Assembly: GCA_907165275.2 (NCBI GenBank)
Contig: OU015664.1
Span: forward strand, 4,488,001 to 4,552,000
DNA from: Zygaena filipendulae
Taxonomy: Eukaryota; Arthropoda; Insecta; Lepidoptera; Zygaenidae
Reading direction: 5' to 3'
DNA length: 64,000 bases
The position numbers and the translations under genes were made by a program. The notes beneath the pieces were generated by a model. It saw only the letters and a program-made list of their open reading frames with translations, did not search any database and had not been told where the DNA came from. The first letter of the stretch is position 1, and every line of letters begins with the position of its first letter. Positions 46,355 to 58,505 of the stretch are shown one piece after another.

Positions 46355-47288
46355 TATATTATATGTAATAAGATTAGTCATACATTGTTATCAGCAGAAA
46401 CTAATCTGAAGTTAAAAAAAATACAAGAAATACAATGTAAAAGTCAAGAATCGTACGCAGGTGTTCAATCCAAACAGACACCATTTGTAACACCCTAGGG
46501 AGATGGAACGCTCCACAACTTTCCCTTCAGACATTGCCGAAACCGTTTCCCGAATTCAACATACATAATATATTATTACGCAACGATTTTTCGGATACAC
46601 ATGTACTTACTTGTATCTACACGTACCTACTTATTTCACCGTTATTTAAGACCGACAAGTCTGTTTGAAGTACCTATCATAATATTATCCTTTATAAACA
46701 TTTGACTCTTTATAAACTTAGTAGGTCTTGGTTAAAAATTAACATAGTACCTAGGTACCTTTGACGAATCGGAAAACCCGACTTAATCTTGTCTTCCAGG
46801 GAAATTATATGACATAATTTTAGATTATTTTATTATTATTATTTTTTTATTATTACAATATATTTTATTTATTCGATTTTAAAGGACCGCCACAATAATT
46901 AAAAATTATTTACCTAAAACTATACCTACACACAACCTGATATGATAATTATGTAAGCTAGTGACAGGTGAACACAACTTAGATAATTTGGAATAAGTAG
47001 TTTGCTTTCTCGTTGCTGGAATATAATAAACAAAAGAAGAACCCTAGGCGGTCATGAAATACATATAATGTAGATAATTGGCATTATGAAAGGTATCTAT
47101 AAGTTGTACCTATCTGCTATCTATATCTATATATGTTGAAGGAACTGTCAATTAAATTTGGTCAAAAAAACTAATTCAAAATAAAGTACCTATTGTTTTT
47201 AACATTTATGTTGATAACAACGTGATTATACCGTGTCAAATTATAATTTTGTCAATACCTATGTATATTTTAGTTATTTTATTTACAA

Positions 47289-47646
47289 CTAGCTGACCCC
47301 CGCGGTAATTTCGGAGTTCTCGCGGGAATTCGGGATAAAAAGTAGGTACCTTACGTCACTTAGGTTCACTGTGCTTAACTTCCTATAACTGAAAGAATTT
47401 TTAAAATAGGTTCAGTAGATTCAGAGATTACATACAATCTCACGAACTCACAAACTCTGGAGTTTCCGTGGGAATTCCGGAATAAAAAGTACCCTATGTA
47501 TGACACGACTCAGAATCACTGTAGCTTCATATAAGTGATAGAATTTTGAAAATCGATTCAGCAGATCCAGATATTACCCCCTACAACGTCACAAACTCAC
47601 AAACCCACAAACTCACTAACTTGCTCTTTATAATACTACTAGTATA
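47289..47646 (-). mobile_element. Helitron-like copy with internal duplication
   Basis: Starts CTAGCTGACCCCCGCGG. The block GGGAATTC(C)GG(G/A)ATAAAAAGTA...TCAGTAGAT...CACAAACTC appears twice in tandem (47300-47460 and 47462-47640), so the copy is an internal dimer. Confidence 0.5.
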
Positions 47647-47791
47647 CCTAGACTACTATAGATAGAATAGGTATGAGGTACCTATCAACACCAGCATTTT
47701 TCTATACCGAGAAAATTTATCGTACCTATCTAATCGTGTTTTGGTTCAGTATAATAATAATTAATGCCACTAAACTATCCCCTAGCCAAAA

Positions 47792-47874
47792 GGTTGACTG
47801 GTAGAGAATGCCTTAGGCATTAAGTCCGCCTTTTGTACATAAATGTGCAATAAAGTTCTTTAAATAAATAAATT
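47792..47874 (+). mobile_element. LINE 3' tail, truncated
   Basis: GGTTGACTGGTAGAGAATGC, CATTAAGTCCGCCTTTTGTAC, TGTGCAATAAAG, AAATAAATAAATT. Best preserved of the three tails in the window. Confidence 0.6.
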
Positions 47875-48808
47875 AATCTTATTATACTCAATTTACATAT
47901 CCTAAAATATGAGATACAATCCTAAAAATTTTATATGCCTGTGATTTCTATATAGCTTAAGCCTTTTTTTACATAGCTTCTTAAATAGATATAGGTATGT
48001 ATTATGGAATAAACAAGGATGCGAGCGTTTATTTTCAGTACCTACCTAGGTATATAGATAGTCTTTTTGCAAATCGTTTTACCATCTCATGCAACTATAA
48101 TCGTTGAAAACCATATAAGTAGATACAATCTCACCAGCAACTTGCTTGCGCATATATAACAATAATATGTAAGGGAATTACATGTCTGGTTACCACTTAA
48201 CTATATTCCAGTGCCGAATTCTCAAAGCTAAACTAAATTGGTATTGTGTCGGTCCTGCTCAGATGCAATACAATAAGATAGAGACAGCAATAATGCAATT
48301 AGTTTAGTTTTGTGCGCTAAGTTCCCCCATCGTAACACTATTTTGTGTGCACGTGTCCGTCCCGGTCCCTTTTATTCTCACAGAGACAATTTCAACAATA
48401 AATTGGATAAAGGCAGAATCGCTTTATTTCTATTTCAACATTAATTGAATCATAATGAGAAAATGATTAAACGGTAGGTGACACGCAAAGTAAAAAACAA
48501 GAAAATTTCAATTTGAGCCTAGATAAACGTAGATATTAGACAATCCTGGTCTCTACATTTAATCCTACATGAAAAAATAAATACCACAAAATGTTTCAAA
48601 GCACTTTGACTACGCAGAGTTTCATTTTCTACGAATTGCCTTATGTAATAGATACCTACAGTAGTTTAGGAAATTTAGTACCTATCTAATCTATACAATT
48701 TACGGCCGCACTCAGGTTCAGAGTTGGTTTAATTATTTTTTTTGCGATTTTAAAAATCATAATATTTATCATCTCTGTGGGTATCTAATAAAATGTAGGA
48801 ACTTTAAT

Positions 48809-48830
48809 AATAATAATAATAATAATAACA
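48809..48830. repeat. TAA/AAT trinucleotide microsatellite
   Basis: About seven AAT units, followed by ACATTTATTTCAGGCCATAAG, the style of a LINE 3' end. Confidence 0.6.
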
Positions 48831-50127
48831 TTTATTTCAGGCCATAAGAACCCATAGAACTTTAATCATAGTTTTAATGTCTAAACAAATATATAAAAGT
48901 AACTTCTAAATGTTAATAAACTAAAACTCAACTGTTTTAATTATTACTTAATTTTAATTAAAGATTTGTATAAGAAAACTGCCGCAATCAGAGACGTTCA
49001 TTAAATTAATGTTAGGTAATTATCTACTAATTATCATTTAACTAGATATTATTATTTTAACCTAACCCTAACCTAACCTAATCATTAAAACGACTCTGAG
49101 TGAGGCCATTGCACATACTTATTAAGGTTGAATAAAAAAGATTTAGATATAATTTTTTTCTTTTCAATTTTTTCAGCGGTTTGGTTTTTTTGTAGTTGGG
49201 TAGGTATAGTTTTAAATGTTAGTTTTACTTAAAAAAAATTAGTAGTACCTATAGAAAAATTATATACCTACTAAATATCTAAATGATTATTTCTTTCTTC
49301 CTTGATAAGCATTCTTCGCATAGGATTAGGAGTAGATATTACATTATCTGTGTCATAGGTAAGTACTTACATACCTATATACTAGGTAGAATGATATATT
49401 TACGAATTCCTAAAGTTATTCTACATTTAAAAGGATTAAAAGCTAAATACTTTTAACTAGTTGAAAATTACTTTTTATCCTGAAACCACTTACACTGATA
49501 ACTTCACGAGTAAGTACTCCACATTAAATTACTTAGAACAAAGTTGAAAGTATTGAATTACTCGGTCATACAATATGCAAAGCTTAACCGTCGACAGCAC
49601 GTGTCTGCTTTAGATTGATTACCCACGAATCGATGTCTTGGGAAATCACCACCCTGGGGAGCTGGCAACACGTTGATTGCATGTAATTGACACCCAGCCG
49701 GGGTGTTAACATGCTATAAAGTATTTCCCACATTTCAATGAAGACAATTTGATTTAGAAAAAGATAAAGAAATTAAATTACATGCAATTCGTAGGTATCT
49801 AACTGCCGCATTTTTTTTTGTTATAAAACTTTATTTGTATTGTAGGTACCTAGGTAACCTACTTCTATTTTTTAAGTAGGAGATGGTAGGAGCTAGGAAA
49901 CCAGAGCGAATCAGACTCGCATAGTTATGGCTCTTTATAAAGTACTATAGTCTGTAATAAATTTTTCCTTCTCCCAAAAATTATGGTTAGGTACCTCTAT
50001 GTTTTCTACAGTTATTCTACTTTTAATTGCAACTTTATAATTTTTTTATAGGCGTTACTTAATAAAACCTGAGTATCCTTACTCATATTATGAATGCAAA
50101 TCTGTTTGTTACGATTCCACGCCTGTG

Positions 50128-50260
50128 GGGCTAAGATGCGCAACACGATAAAATTAAATCGAGCCATTTTATCGATTCTCGTCGACAAAACCATACAATA
50201 TGTCGACGAAAATCGATAAATTGGCTCGATAAAATTTTATCGTGTTGCGCATCTGAGCCC
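50128..50260. mobile_element. palindromic foldback element, copy 1
   Basis: 133 bp with ~60-bp arms (GGGCTAAGATGCGCAACACG ... CGTGTTGCGCATCTGAGCCC) around a short centre (AAACCATACAATA). The arms differ at about five positions. Same element as 55202-55330. Confidence 0.75.
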
Positions 50261-51328
50261 GATTATCACAAAATTTCGCATAGATAGGTAGAGATATAGG
50301 TACCTATTTATTTTCTCTTTAATAATTGCATTTAAATTTGTGTCAAAATTAAATAAATTCACTAAAGAGATTGTCAATATAATTATAATTTTGAAATAAT
50401 AATATTTGATAACAATAATTGTAACGAATAAATGTCAACTTATACCAAAATAAATAAATAAATAAATAAATAGGTAAACAATTTATTTTTAAATAAAGTG
50501 TTACCATAGGTACCTAAACACGTTCAGAAATATAGAAAAGGCATTAGGGTTCCTACTTTTATTATGTCGGTATTCTCGTGGGAATTCCGAAATTAACGCG
50601 GGTGAAACCATGAACGGCCGCAAAATTAAGTAGGTAGGTAGGTCTCAGACAAAATAAGAAATCTGAGAGGTAGATAGGTAAAAGCTCAGAGTAATAAATA
50701 TACTACGTACTGTAAAAGTGCGGCCGAAATCCTCAGACTATTTCGTCCGAGCTGAAATCTTAAAAAAATTGTCGTCGTTTATCATTTATTTTCTCTCCAA
50801 ACTAATGACATCTCTTTTATAAAAGAAAAATTACTATTGTAACGGCTAAAGCCAAAAATTTTATTTCGTTTTATAAAAATATATTAGATGGCATTAAAAA
50901 AAAACCATATACACTTGACTGTCATCTAGCGGTGAGTAGAAAATTAACTTAGATTTTGCTATTCGGTGATAGATGTCACTACTTGTAAGCGTGTATCATA
51001 CCGTGTACACGCCTTTTTTACTAGGTACCTACTAATAATATCTCATAAAATTACCTACATTTTAATTGATTATTTACAAAAAGATACAATTTTATCTAAA
51101 CAGTATATACAGTATAATATTGTAATATACATACTTAAGTCCTTTATTCCATCCAGTCCTACCAGTGATGATCGAACCTTCCTAGTTTGTCTATGTAGGT
51201 ACCTGCATATTTTATATAAATACTTACGTCATGTTTTAATTTTTCAATCTCAGGTCAATATTGTCTATTTCTGGGAAGCATCAACCTGTGAACTACAGTC
51301 AGGTACACACCATCCGCTATTTTCATGG
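50261..51328. other. non-coding region
   Basis: An AAAT run (50452-50472), a Helitron 3' fragment (around 50573-50610, CTCGTGGGAATTCCGAAATTAACGCGGGTGAAACC in order) and otherwise AT-rich sequence. The open frame at 50966-51364 has no family match. Confidence 0.5.
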
Positions 51329-51335
51329 GTAGAAC

Positions 51336-51360
51336 CATGGACGAATAAAACTGGTCCATG
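51336..51360. mobile_element. 25-bp palindromic micro-insertion, copy 1
   Basis: CATGGAC-GAATAAAACT-GGTCCATG, flanked by perfect 7-bp direct repeats GTAGAAC (51329-51335 and 51361-51367). Related to 58721-58749. Confidence 0.55.
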
Positions 51361-51367
51361 GTAGAAC

Positions 51368-53838
51368 TAAAGTTTCGTGCCAATTTATAGCATTTATCGA
51401 GGCAATCGAGGCGTTAGGAGACACGTCTTTATTGGTGATTCAAACTGATGTTAGTTCCTAATTCTTATACCTATACCTATAATCTTGCGATAGTATAATT
51501 AAAGAGATTATACATGTAGAGATTATCTAATTAACCAATTCATGATTTATTTATAAACACTAAGCATTAAGTATGGTTGAACTGGCAACTAAAACAGCTG
51601 TAAAATGGCATAGGTTCTGTCGATATTGAGTAATCGTTTCAAGATTTAAGTATGGTCTAAATGTTGCGTGAGCGCGTTTATTTGATGTCTACAATCCTTG
51701 AAATTAATTTATACATTCATTAATGCACTTATCTAATATCCAGTAGATACCTACCTACTACCTACTTACATTTACAAACTAAGGGCCTCTTCTTATCTCT
51801 ACATATTTTATCGATATCGATAAGATTTCGCAATCAAATAAAAGCAGCATTAATAGGAAAATTTAGTGTAAGTACCTACTTAAATTCGTCATTAATATTG
51901 CTAAAATTTCACAAAATAATGCAATCCAAAGTGTGAAGAACAGTGGTGTGATTGTTCTCTGTTTAAAAACATAATCTGAAAATATTTATTCGAATCTCTG
52001 TCGCTTGCCAAGTTCGCTGTTTGCCTATCTACTAGGTATAAGTACGTGTTTCCTTCTTTTAGATTTTATAATATAGGTACCTAGTACCTACCTAATACTA
52101 CCTACCTAATAATTTCAATATTTCCTGGGTAGCCTACCTACCTAAGCATAGTACCCGAATAATTATAGTAGGTACCTACCTAATATAATTATTCGGGTAG
52201 GTAGGTACCTACCTACCCGAATAATTATATTTCTAATTTAAAGTTTACGTACGTAGGTTCTTAATATGAAAATGTCATGACATAACGAAAATGTTATCAA
52301 ACTTCCTTTAATACTTGTGCATTGCTTTCAAGTTACACTGTGACATGGCATGGCGTCTTTCAGGGATATCATCCATATATGCTACAGTCAACATTAACCA
52401 AGAAATAATCTAATTAAACATAACTTTACATTATCTGTCTATCCACTGAGTTAAGAGAACCGTATTCATCTACCTGTAAACCCCCCAGTAAACCCTAACA
52501 TATTCATTTGGCTCCTGCGGAACAAAGATATATCTTCTTTTAAAACTCCCTTTTTCCCTGAAAAATACATGTTTATTAACATATTTGTTTATTTATTTTC
52601 AATGTTATCTGTCATATCAGTCGTTAACCTTTACAGCACGTGGTCGTCCGTAGTAACCATAGTATTTTGTTGGATTTGAAGCTGTAGCTCTGCATCAAGA
52701 CCACAAAATTTGCCTCATTCAAGCCGTAGAGAAAGACAGCTAACAAAAATCATTTGGCTGACGACCGAGAAGTATACATAGCACAGAGCTATTCGTAAAA
52801 TAGAACGTTCAGTTGCCCGAAACGAAAGAGAAGGATTTATGCGTCGACCCGTTAGTAAGAGTAGCACCAGCTGTGCAGGTCAAAGCGCCTGCGTTAATTT
52901 GGGGTAAAAGAGATGCACTTACAGTAAGTTACCGGTGCTAGAGCAGTACACATGAAGGTTGCATGTTTTAGCGTGGAAATTTCCACTGCAGACAGTGAAA
53001 CTTGAACGAATGAGAGTCTTTAGTGAGGAGTCTAGGGTGGTATCGAGAGTTTTTTTTATTTGTAAAAATATTTTTTGCCCTTTTTTATAAATACAGATGA
53101 AGTCCTTTGACAATTTTGTAACCAAAACGTTTCTCAAGAGTACCCCAAAGCTTGCTAAATCTTAATAGTCACAACACAACCGATTATTCTACTTATACTT
53201 TGCACATGGATACCTACATGAAGAGTAAAAGAACAAATGCGATTTTTTATACGTTAAGATTCTTTTCTTCAAATTTTATTCCAAATTGACAGTAGCTTCC
53301 TACTTCAATAACAGCTATTTGTTATTGTTAGGGTAGCATGAACCTTGAGTCTATTTTAGTTATTCTGAAGTTTATATCACATTTATTTTATTTATTTATT
53401 TTTTATAAGACCAACAGCTTTGTAAAAAAAATATTATTGTATACAAAAATAGCAGTAAATTATAGGTCTCCGCTGATAGAAAATAGTAAGTAGGTATATC
53501 CATTTAGACATCAAAGACAGAATTAAAGACAGACAGACATACATCACGTTACAGTACAGGATAGTATTGGAAATATTTATGTTTTCGCTTCTAGACTGAC
53601 CCAGAGAACTGCCAATACTATAAATTACATTCAGAATCCTGCTGAGAGAAAAATCGCCTGCTCAGTGCATCATCATACCTACGTCTTATAATAACTAAAT
53701 TAGGCTTACGGAGAAAAGTTGCTATTTTATGGTTCTTTAGGCGTCATTTCAATTTCAATTTCACCTAATCTAGACTAAATTAATTAATTATTGATGTGAT
53801 TCGCTTTACATGTTTATTAATGTGAGCTTTATAGATTA
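51368..53838. other. non-coding region
   Basis: AT-rich, with a TACC/CCCGAATAATTATA composite palindrome (52153-52230). The - strand open frame at 52919-53137 lacks splice context and family resemblance. No gene seen. Confidence 0.5.
52153..52230. repeat. composite palindrome CCCGAATAATTATA + TACC repeats
   Basis: CCCGAATAATTATA occurs twice in direct and once in inverted orientation (TATAATTATTCGGG), separated by GTAGGTACCTACC-type palindromes. The whole segment can form alternative hairpins. Confidence 0.6.
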
Positions 53839-54246
53839 CTAGCTGTACCAGGCGGTTTCACCGGCAGTAATTTTGGAGTTCCCGCGGGATTTCCGGGATA
53901 AAAAGTACCCTATGTTCTTTTCTATACCCTTGACAACGTGCATGCCAAATTTCATCCAAATCCGTTCAGCCGTTTTTATGTGATTGAATAACAAACATCC
54001 AAACATCCACACTTTCACATTTATAATAATACTAGCTGTGCCCCGCGGTTTCACCCGCGGTAATTTTGGAGTTCCCGCGGGAATTCCAGGATAAAAGTAC
54101 CCTATGTTCTTCTCTGTACCCCTGACAACGTGCATGCCAAATTTCATCTAAATCCGTTCAGCCGTTTTTGCGTGATTGAGTAACAAACATCCAAACATCC
54201 AAACATCCACACTTTCACATTTATAACATTAGTAAGATCAGTAGGA
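53839..54246 (-). mobile_element. tandem pair of Helitron-like copies
   Basis: Two highly similar copies head-to-tail: 53839-54031 and 54032-54246. Each starts CTAGCTGT(A/G)CC and contains GTGCATGCCAAATTTCATC and GTAACAAACATCCAAACATC. The first lacks the terminal AGTAGGA, so the second begins directly at its end. Confidence 0.65.
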
Positions 54247-54599
54247 TTTAAAATATCACTATAGTTAGTTTGACGTAGAAACAAATTGGTTTCGCTGAAA
54301 CTGATTGTGTTTTTTTTAAGGAATTTAACTCCAGAAATTACATAATTTACTAATACTAAAAAAACAGGTGCGTTTACTATGCATGTAGTGTGCACACGCA
54401 AAGAAATGAAGATTTTATTAAAAAATTTTGACTAACGTAGAGCATCACGGTTAGATTTCGTATTGAAACGAGCACACACATACACATAAAAATTCTAACA
54501 TATTTTTTTTGTAGAAGTAGATAAATATTTATACTTAATAAATCGCAACAATATCGCAAAACGAATAGTGACACTTATGTTACTAAATAAACTAATATT

Positions 54600-54730
54600 T
54601 GTATATCGATATCGATACTTGTATGACCTCGTGAGACCACCACTAAGTCTCGGAGCCCCGACGATCGCGACTTGGTCGTTCGGCAGCGAGCAGTGAAGCG
54701 ACCGTCAAGCTTGCATAATTATTTTTAACG
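54600..54730. other. GC-richer patch of unknown role
   Basis: CTCGGAGCCCCGACGATCGC, GGTCGTTCGGCAGCGAGCAG and AAGCGACCGTCAAGC stand out from the AT-rich surroundings. It could be a 5' non-coding exon or promoter of a gene beyond the window, but nothing in the sequence proves it. Confidence 0.2.
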
Positions 54731-55201
54731 GTCATACTACTGTATGCGTGTAACCATGTATGAGTACGTACGACTTTAAATCTATTAATAATTACAATGT
54801 ACGTTTATTTCAATTCGCAACATTATTGGCACTGCGTACGATTTTCCTACAAATAACTGCATTAAAATCAAATATTTAAATACACAAAATACTTTTATTT
54901 CACTGATTTCTACTTGTTTATCTACCTTCTTATATCCATTGGTTTATAGAACCTGTTTTATATTCTTAGATGATGAAATAGTTAAAACATGTTTTGACAG
55001 TAGGTATTACCGTGTAGCAAAAATTTTCCACACCCTCTCTTAAGTTCGGATTATACTATTATTTGTAATAGGTTATTTTTTTTTATTATCAATAAGCAAT
55101 TTAATCATTCACTACCCTGATTACTAAGCAGTTCGAAAAGTTGCGTAGGTATATGCAAATACTGTATGTGGAAAGCCGGATGGGGCGAAGAGTCCTGGGG
55201 T

Positions 55202-55330
55202 GCTAAGATGCGCAACACGATAAAATTTTATCGAGCCATTTTATCGATTCTCGTCGACAAAGCCATACAATATGTCGACGAGAATCGATAAAATGGCTCG
55301 ATAAAATTTTATCGTGTTGCGCATCTTAGC
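55202..55330. mobile_element. palindromic foldback element, copy 2 (perfect arms)
   Basis: 129 bp: two 58-bp arms that are perfect reverse complements (GCTAAGATGCGCAACACGAT ... ATCGTGTTGCGCATCTTAGC) around a 13-base loop AAGCCATACAATA. Perfect arms imply recent insertion or gene-conversion between arms. Confidence 0.8.
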
Positions 55331-55828
55331 CCGGCTGCACAGTTTCTTAATAGTCATTAAAGGGCGATCTACTCTACCCTTAAATACATGAGAGACAGTA
55401 GAACTTGTGTCTGTAAATAATAAATAAGAGTGTATGTTAAATAATCATTATTATCTATAGGCAAATTTATAATATCATTGGATATAGGTGTGTTTTATTG
55501 ATTTTTTACGAACTCTACATTTCCTTTAACACAATGTTAAGTGATATTTTAATCATGCTCTATGTACATCCATAGAGAGGTATATGACGACGTTGACCGT
55601 AATATTTTGTCACTGAAAATGTAGAGTCCATACTCAGTCCATAAAAACTTAATGTAACACACCTATATCAATGCTTATCATCACACACACATATCGGAGG
55701 CAACTAGGTTTTGTGTTGCCTCCTAAGTTTGCATGCAAAAAATACATCGGTTAATCCAAGTCTTGGAATACAACATATAGAAGGTACCTACTTTTATCCC
55801 GATACAAAGAGTTGAAGTTTCAGGGTAG

Positions 55829-56385
55829 GTACTTGCATGAAATTTATAATAAGAAATTGTGTCAATATTTCAAAAATAGAGCCTTCAACTTTTAATTTTG
55901 TGAAACGGAACGTTGCAACGAAACACCAATCACAGCCACGCTTAACATGTTACAGCACTTTTATTTTTTAGGAAACATTTACCTCTTTCAGGGAAGGCAA
56001 AAGAAACTAAGTGTATATAGTCAACACATATTTTCCTTTTTTGAATTTTTTTACTTTAAAATGCTCGGTCAGATGCATTTCGACCATGCTCGACACAGTT
56101 CAACCTTAATTTCGCTTTTGGATATTGAAGTTATCTCTCTGTCAGTGTCACATGACCCTGTTAATACGACAGTCTACTACAGATTAATAAGGGTTAATTT
56201 TTAACTACGCCTTATTAATCTGTAATAGTCATCGTCATTCCGTGTTTCGGCAGTAAAGTCAAAAGTAGGACCTTTGAAACGCTTTATTTAATTTATTAAT
56301 GCAGATATTTTTTTCTTTTCCTTGCTTTGTTTAAGTAGGCCATATATCTTTTAAATAGACTGGAAACAAAAGTTCATGCAAGTAC
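55829..56385 (-). mobile_element. ~560-bp non-autonomous DNA element, copy 2
   Basis: Opposite orientation to 35174-35794: begins GTACTTGCATGAAATTTATA and ends AGTTCATGCAAGTAC. Same interior landmarks in reverse order (TTTGTGAAACGGAACGTTGC, GGAAACATTTACCTCTTTC, CGACACAGTTCAACC). Confidence 0.65.
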
Positions 56386-56816
56386 CCTATTAATAAATAT
56401 GGAACTGCCTATTCTAATATTATGTGGGTATGGGTAGAACTAGAACCACCAAAGCGTAATAGTCTTATTGTAAGATCATAGTGCCAATCATTTCGTCTCT
56501 ACATTTCAAGTATAGTGGCGGTGACGATAATAACTCGTGCGATCAGAATCAAGATTACCTCATAAAATTTGAGGCGTAGGCGTATGGCTTGAAGTAAAGT
56601 CACGTAGGCCATGCAAGTGACGAGTTTATTCGACATTATAGTGCTCTGTAATTTTTTTCATAGTTTTTCCTCGATTGACGTTCACTATCAGCAGTCGCCA
56701 GTCAGCATGCCATTTCAGAACGTTGGTGGATTTCAATCAGATACATACGTACATAAATCATAATATATAAATTACTCAGCGTAACTAAATTTTACTCTAC
56801 ATACGGTAAAACAATA

Positions 56817-57084
56817 GGCTGTTTGACAAAATTTTTGTTTTTACTCCGGTCTGTAGATTCATAAAAAATATTGGACACGTATTTTTTCTTTTTTTTTCGT
56901 AATCAAAAAATAACGGCGACACGTTTAGTCGAAATAGGATGAAATATGACGTCACGAGCTTCTAACCACCTATATCCAAGTATATTTTCATTAAAAATTT
57001 TCAATAAATATAGATGCTATTTGTTTTATTATCTAACCGACGGACTAAATAGAATTTTGAAAAAAATTTAGTCAAACTCTCCTT
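56817..57084 (-). mobile_element. MITE family M1 copy, reverse orientation
   Basis: Contains ATTGGACACGTATTTTTTC, ATGACGTCACGAGCTTC, CGACGGACTAAATAGAATTT and a right end TTTAGTCAAAC. Somewhat shorter than the 323-bp copy. Confidence 0.55.
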
Positions 57085-57129
57085 CTCTGTCGGACTTATT
57101 ACAGAGGATCGTGCTTGTATCAGACAAAT

Positions 57130-57453
57130 ACAAGAGTGTTTAGTGCGTTCGGATTAAACGCCGCAAGGTGTAGGTTCAAATCCTAACAATGAGCTTGAGC
57201 TGTCGGTGAAGGAAAACATCGTGAGGAAACCATAGCATGGTGGTAGGGCGCTCTCTAGTTCAAGTTGCAAATCTGTCGCCAAGCACCTGACGGTGTGTTC
57301 CGGCAGCCTCACTTGAAAGCCAGTTCCCATCCCCATTCTAGGTCGGCAACGCATTTGCATGCCTTCTGGTGTTGCAGATGTCTATGGGCGGAGGTAATCA
57401 CTTACCATCAGGTGTACCACTTGCCCGCTTGCCCCCTATGACATAAAAAAAAA
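57130..57453 (+). mobile_element. tRNA-related SINE
   Basis: GTAGGTTCAAATCCTAACA (57170-57188) resembles a pol III B box (GGTTCGAATCC). The 3' part GATGTCTATGGGCGGAGGTAATCACTTACCATCAGGTG, read in order at 57378-57415, then GCCCCCTATGACAT and a poly(A) run, is a typical moth SINE tail. No functional tRNA fold is expected. The 5' limit is approximate. Confidence 0.55.
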
Positions 57454-58505
57454 GTTTCCCTAGTATATGTAAAATTTAATTAATTTCGTGTAATAATAGC
57501 TATTTTAACGATTATTCGTTGTTTTTAATTTTGATTAATTTCTCCAGGTTTCTAAACGTTGGTTATGTTTATCTTATTATAGATATTTGAAATCGTTAAA
57601 AAATGTCCACTTTCGTGGAAAGAAGTAGGTACTGAATTTCCAACTGTCGGTTGTTTTTTTTTTTAGATAAGATAGCATTTTAACTACTACTTATTATATA
57701 TATATTTCATATCGGCTGATACTTATATTTCCTTTTAATCAGATTTTGGGTTTCCAGACTCAACCACTTCTTCGTTTCAAGGTGATAGTATAGGATACAT
57801 CTCTTGAAAATTTCATAATGTTAACTAAATTTCCCGCAAAATTTGGTTACCTACAGTTTTAACATTAATCTAGCTAAAATTACATAATTAATTATGAATC
57901 TCTATTTCCCTTGGTTCCAGGACGCGTGAACGGCCGGACCAATTTCGCTAATTCTTGTTTTATTGTGTATGTTATTGTAAGAAGAATAAAAGAAGTTTAT
58001 AGTTCCTGCGGGAATTTCAAAACTCACACAGGTAAAACCGCGGGGCACAGCTAGTTAATTATTATTATGAGTCCAGAAATAGTAAAAAAAAGTTTCTTAA
58101 AACTTTACCATATTTATTGCAATCCATTCAAGTGATTCAGCGTTGTGCGACACTACTAACACGTCGTCAATATTTACCATAATATGAAAACACCCATCAA
58201 TTATTATGTTTTGCTCCTGTCCATCATAGTCCAATACAGACCAATTGCGCTATGGTTTATACAGCTTGTCAACTCGATCATTTGATATAGCTCTACGTCA
58301 TGAAATGCTCGAAGTTTCTAACACTAATATTAATTTCAGTACAGTCACATCACATCTGACACTCGGCAACGAAATGACGTAAGCAATTGAATATCTACTA
58401 GAAAATAAAAAATAGATGTTTCTAAGTGCGTTGGTTAACCTTATAAAGCCCAACAGTAACAAAAATAGGTATATAGGATGTAGACTGCCATCCGTTGGGG
58501 ATTCG
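57454..58505. other. non-coding region
   Basis: AT-rich sequence with one Helitron 3' fragment (57998-58054, ending ACCGCGGGGCACAGCTAG). No exon seen. Confidence 0.5.

Larger units (their letters stand above)
46355..50127. other. non-coding region
   Basis: No exon seen. Contains a Helitron-like pair (47289-47646), a LINE tail (47792-47874), a TAA microsatellite (48809-48830) followed by CATTTATTTCAGGCC, and a short CCTAA-like run (49060-49082). Confidence 0.55.

Noticed and set aside
49060..49082. CCTAA repeats resembling insect telomere (TTAGG)
   Set aside because: Only a few imperfect units; too short to be an interstitial telomeric array.
50966..51364. A 132-codon + strand frame
   Set aside because: Starts at a non-ATG codon, has AT-rich composition and ends inside the micro-insertion region; no domain.
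52919..53137. A 72-codon - strand frame with nearby GTAAG-like words
   Set aside because: Splice-like words are on both strands and no consistent exon phase or domain could be built.
57170..57188. A tRNA gene suggested by the B-box-like word
   Set aside because: No acceptor stem or anticodon arm around it; the downstream tail and poly(A) identify a SINE.
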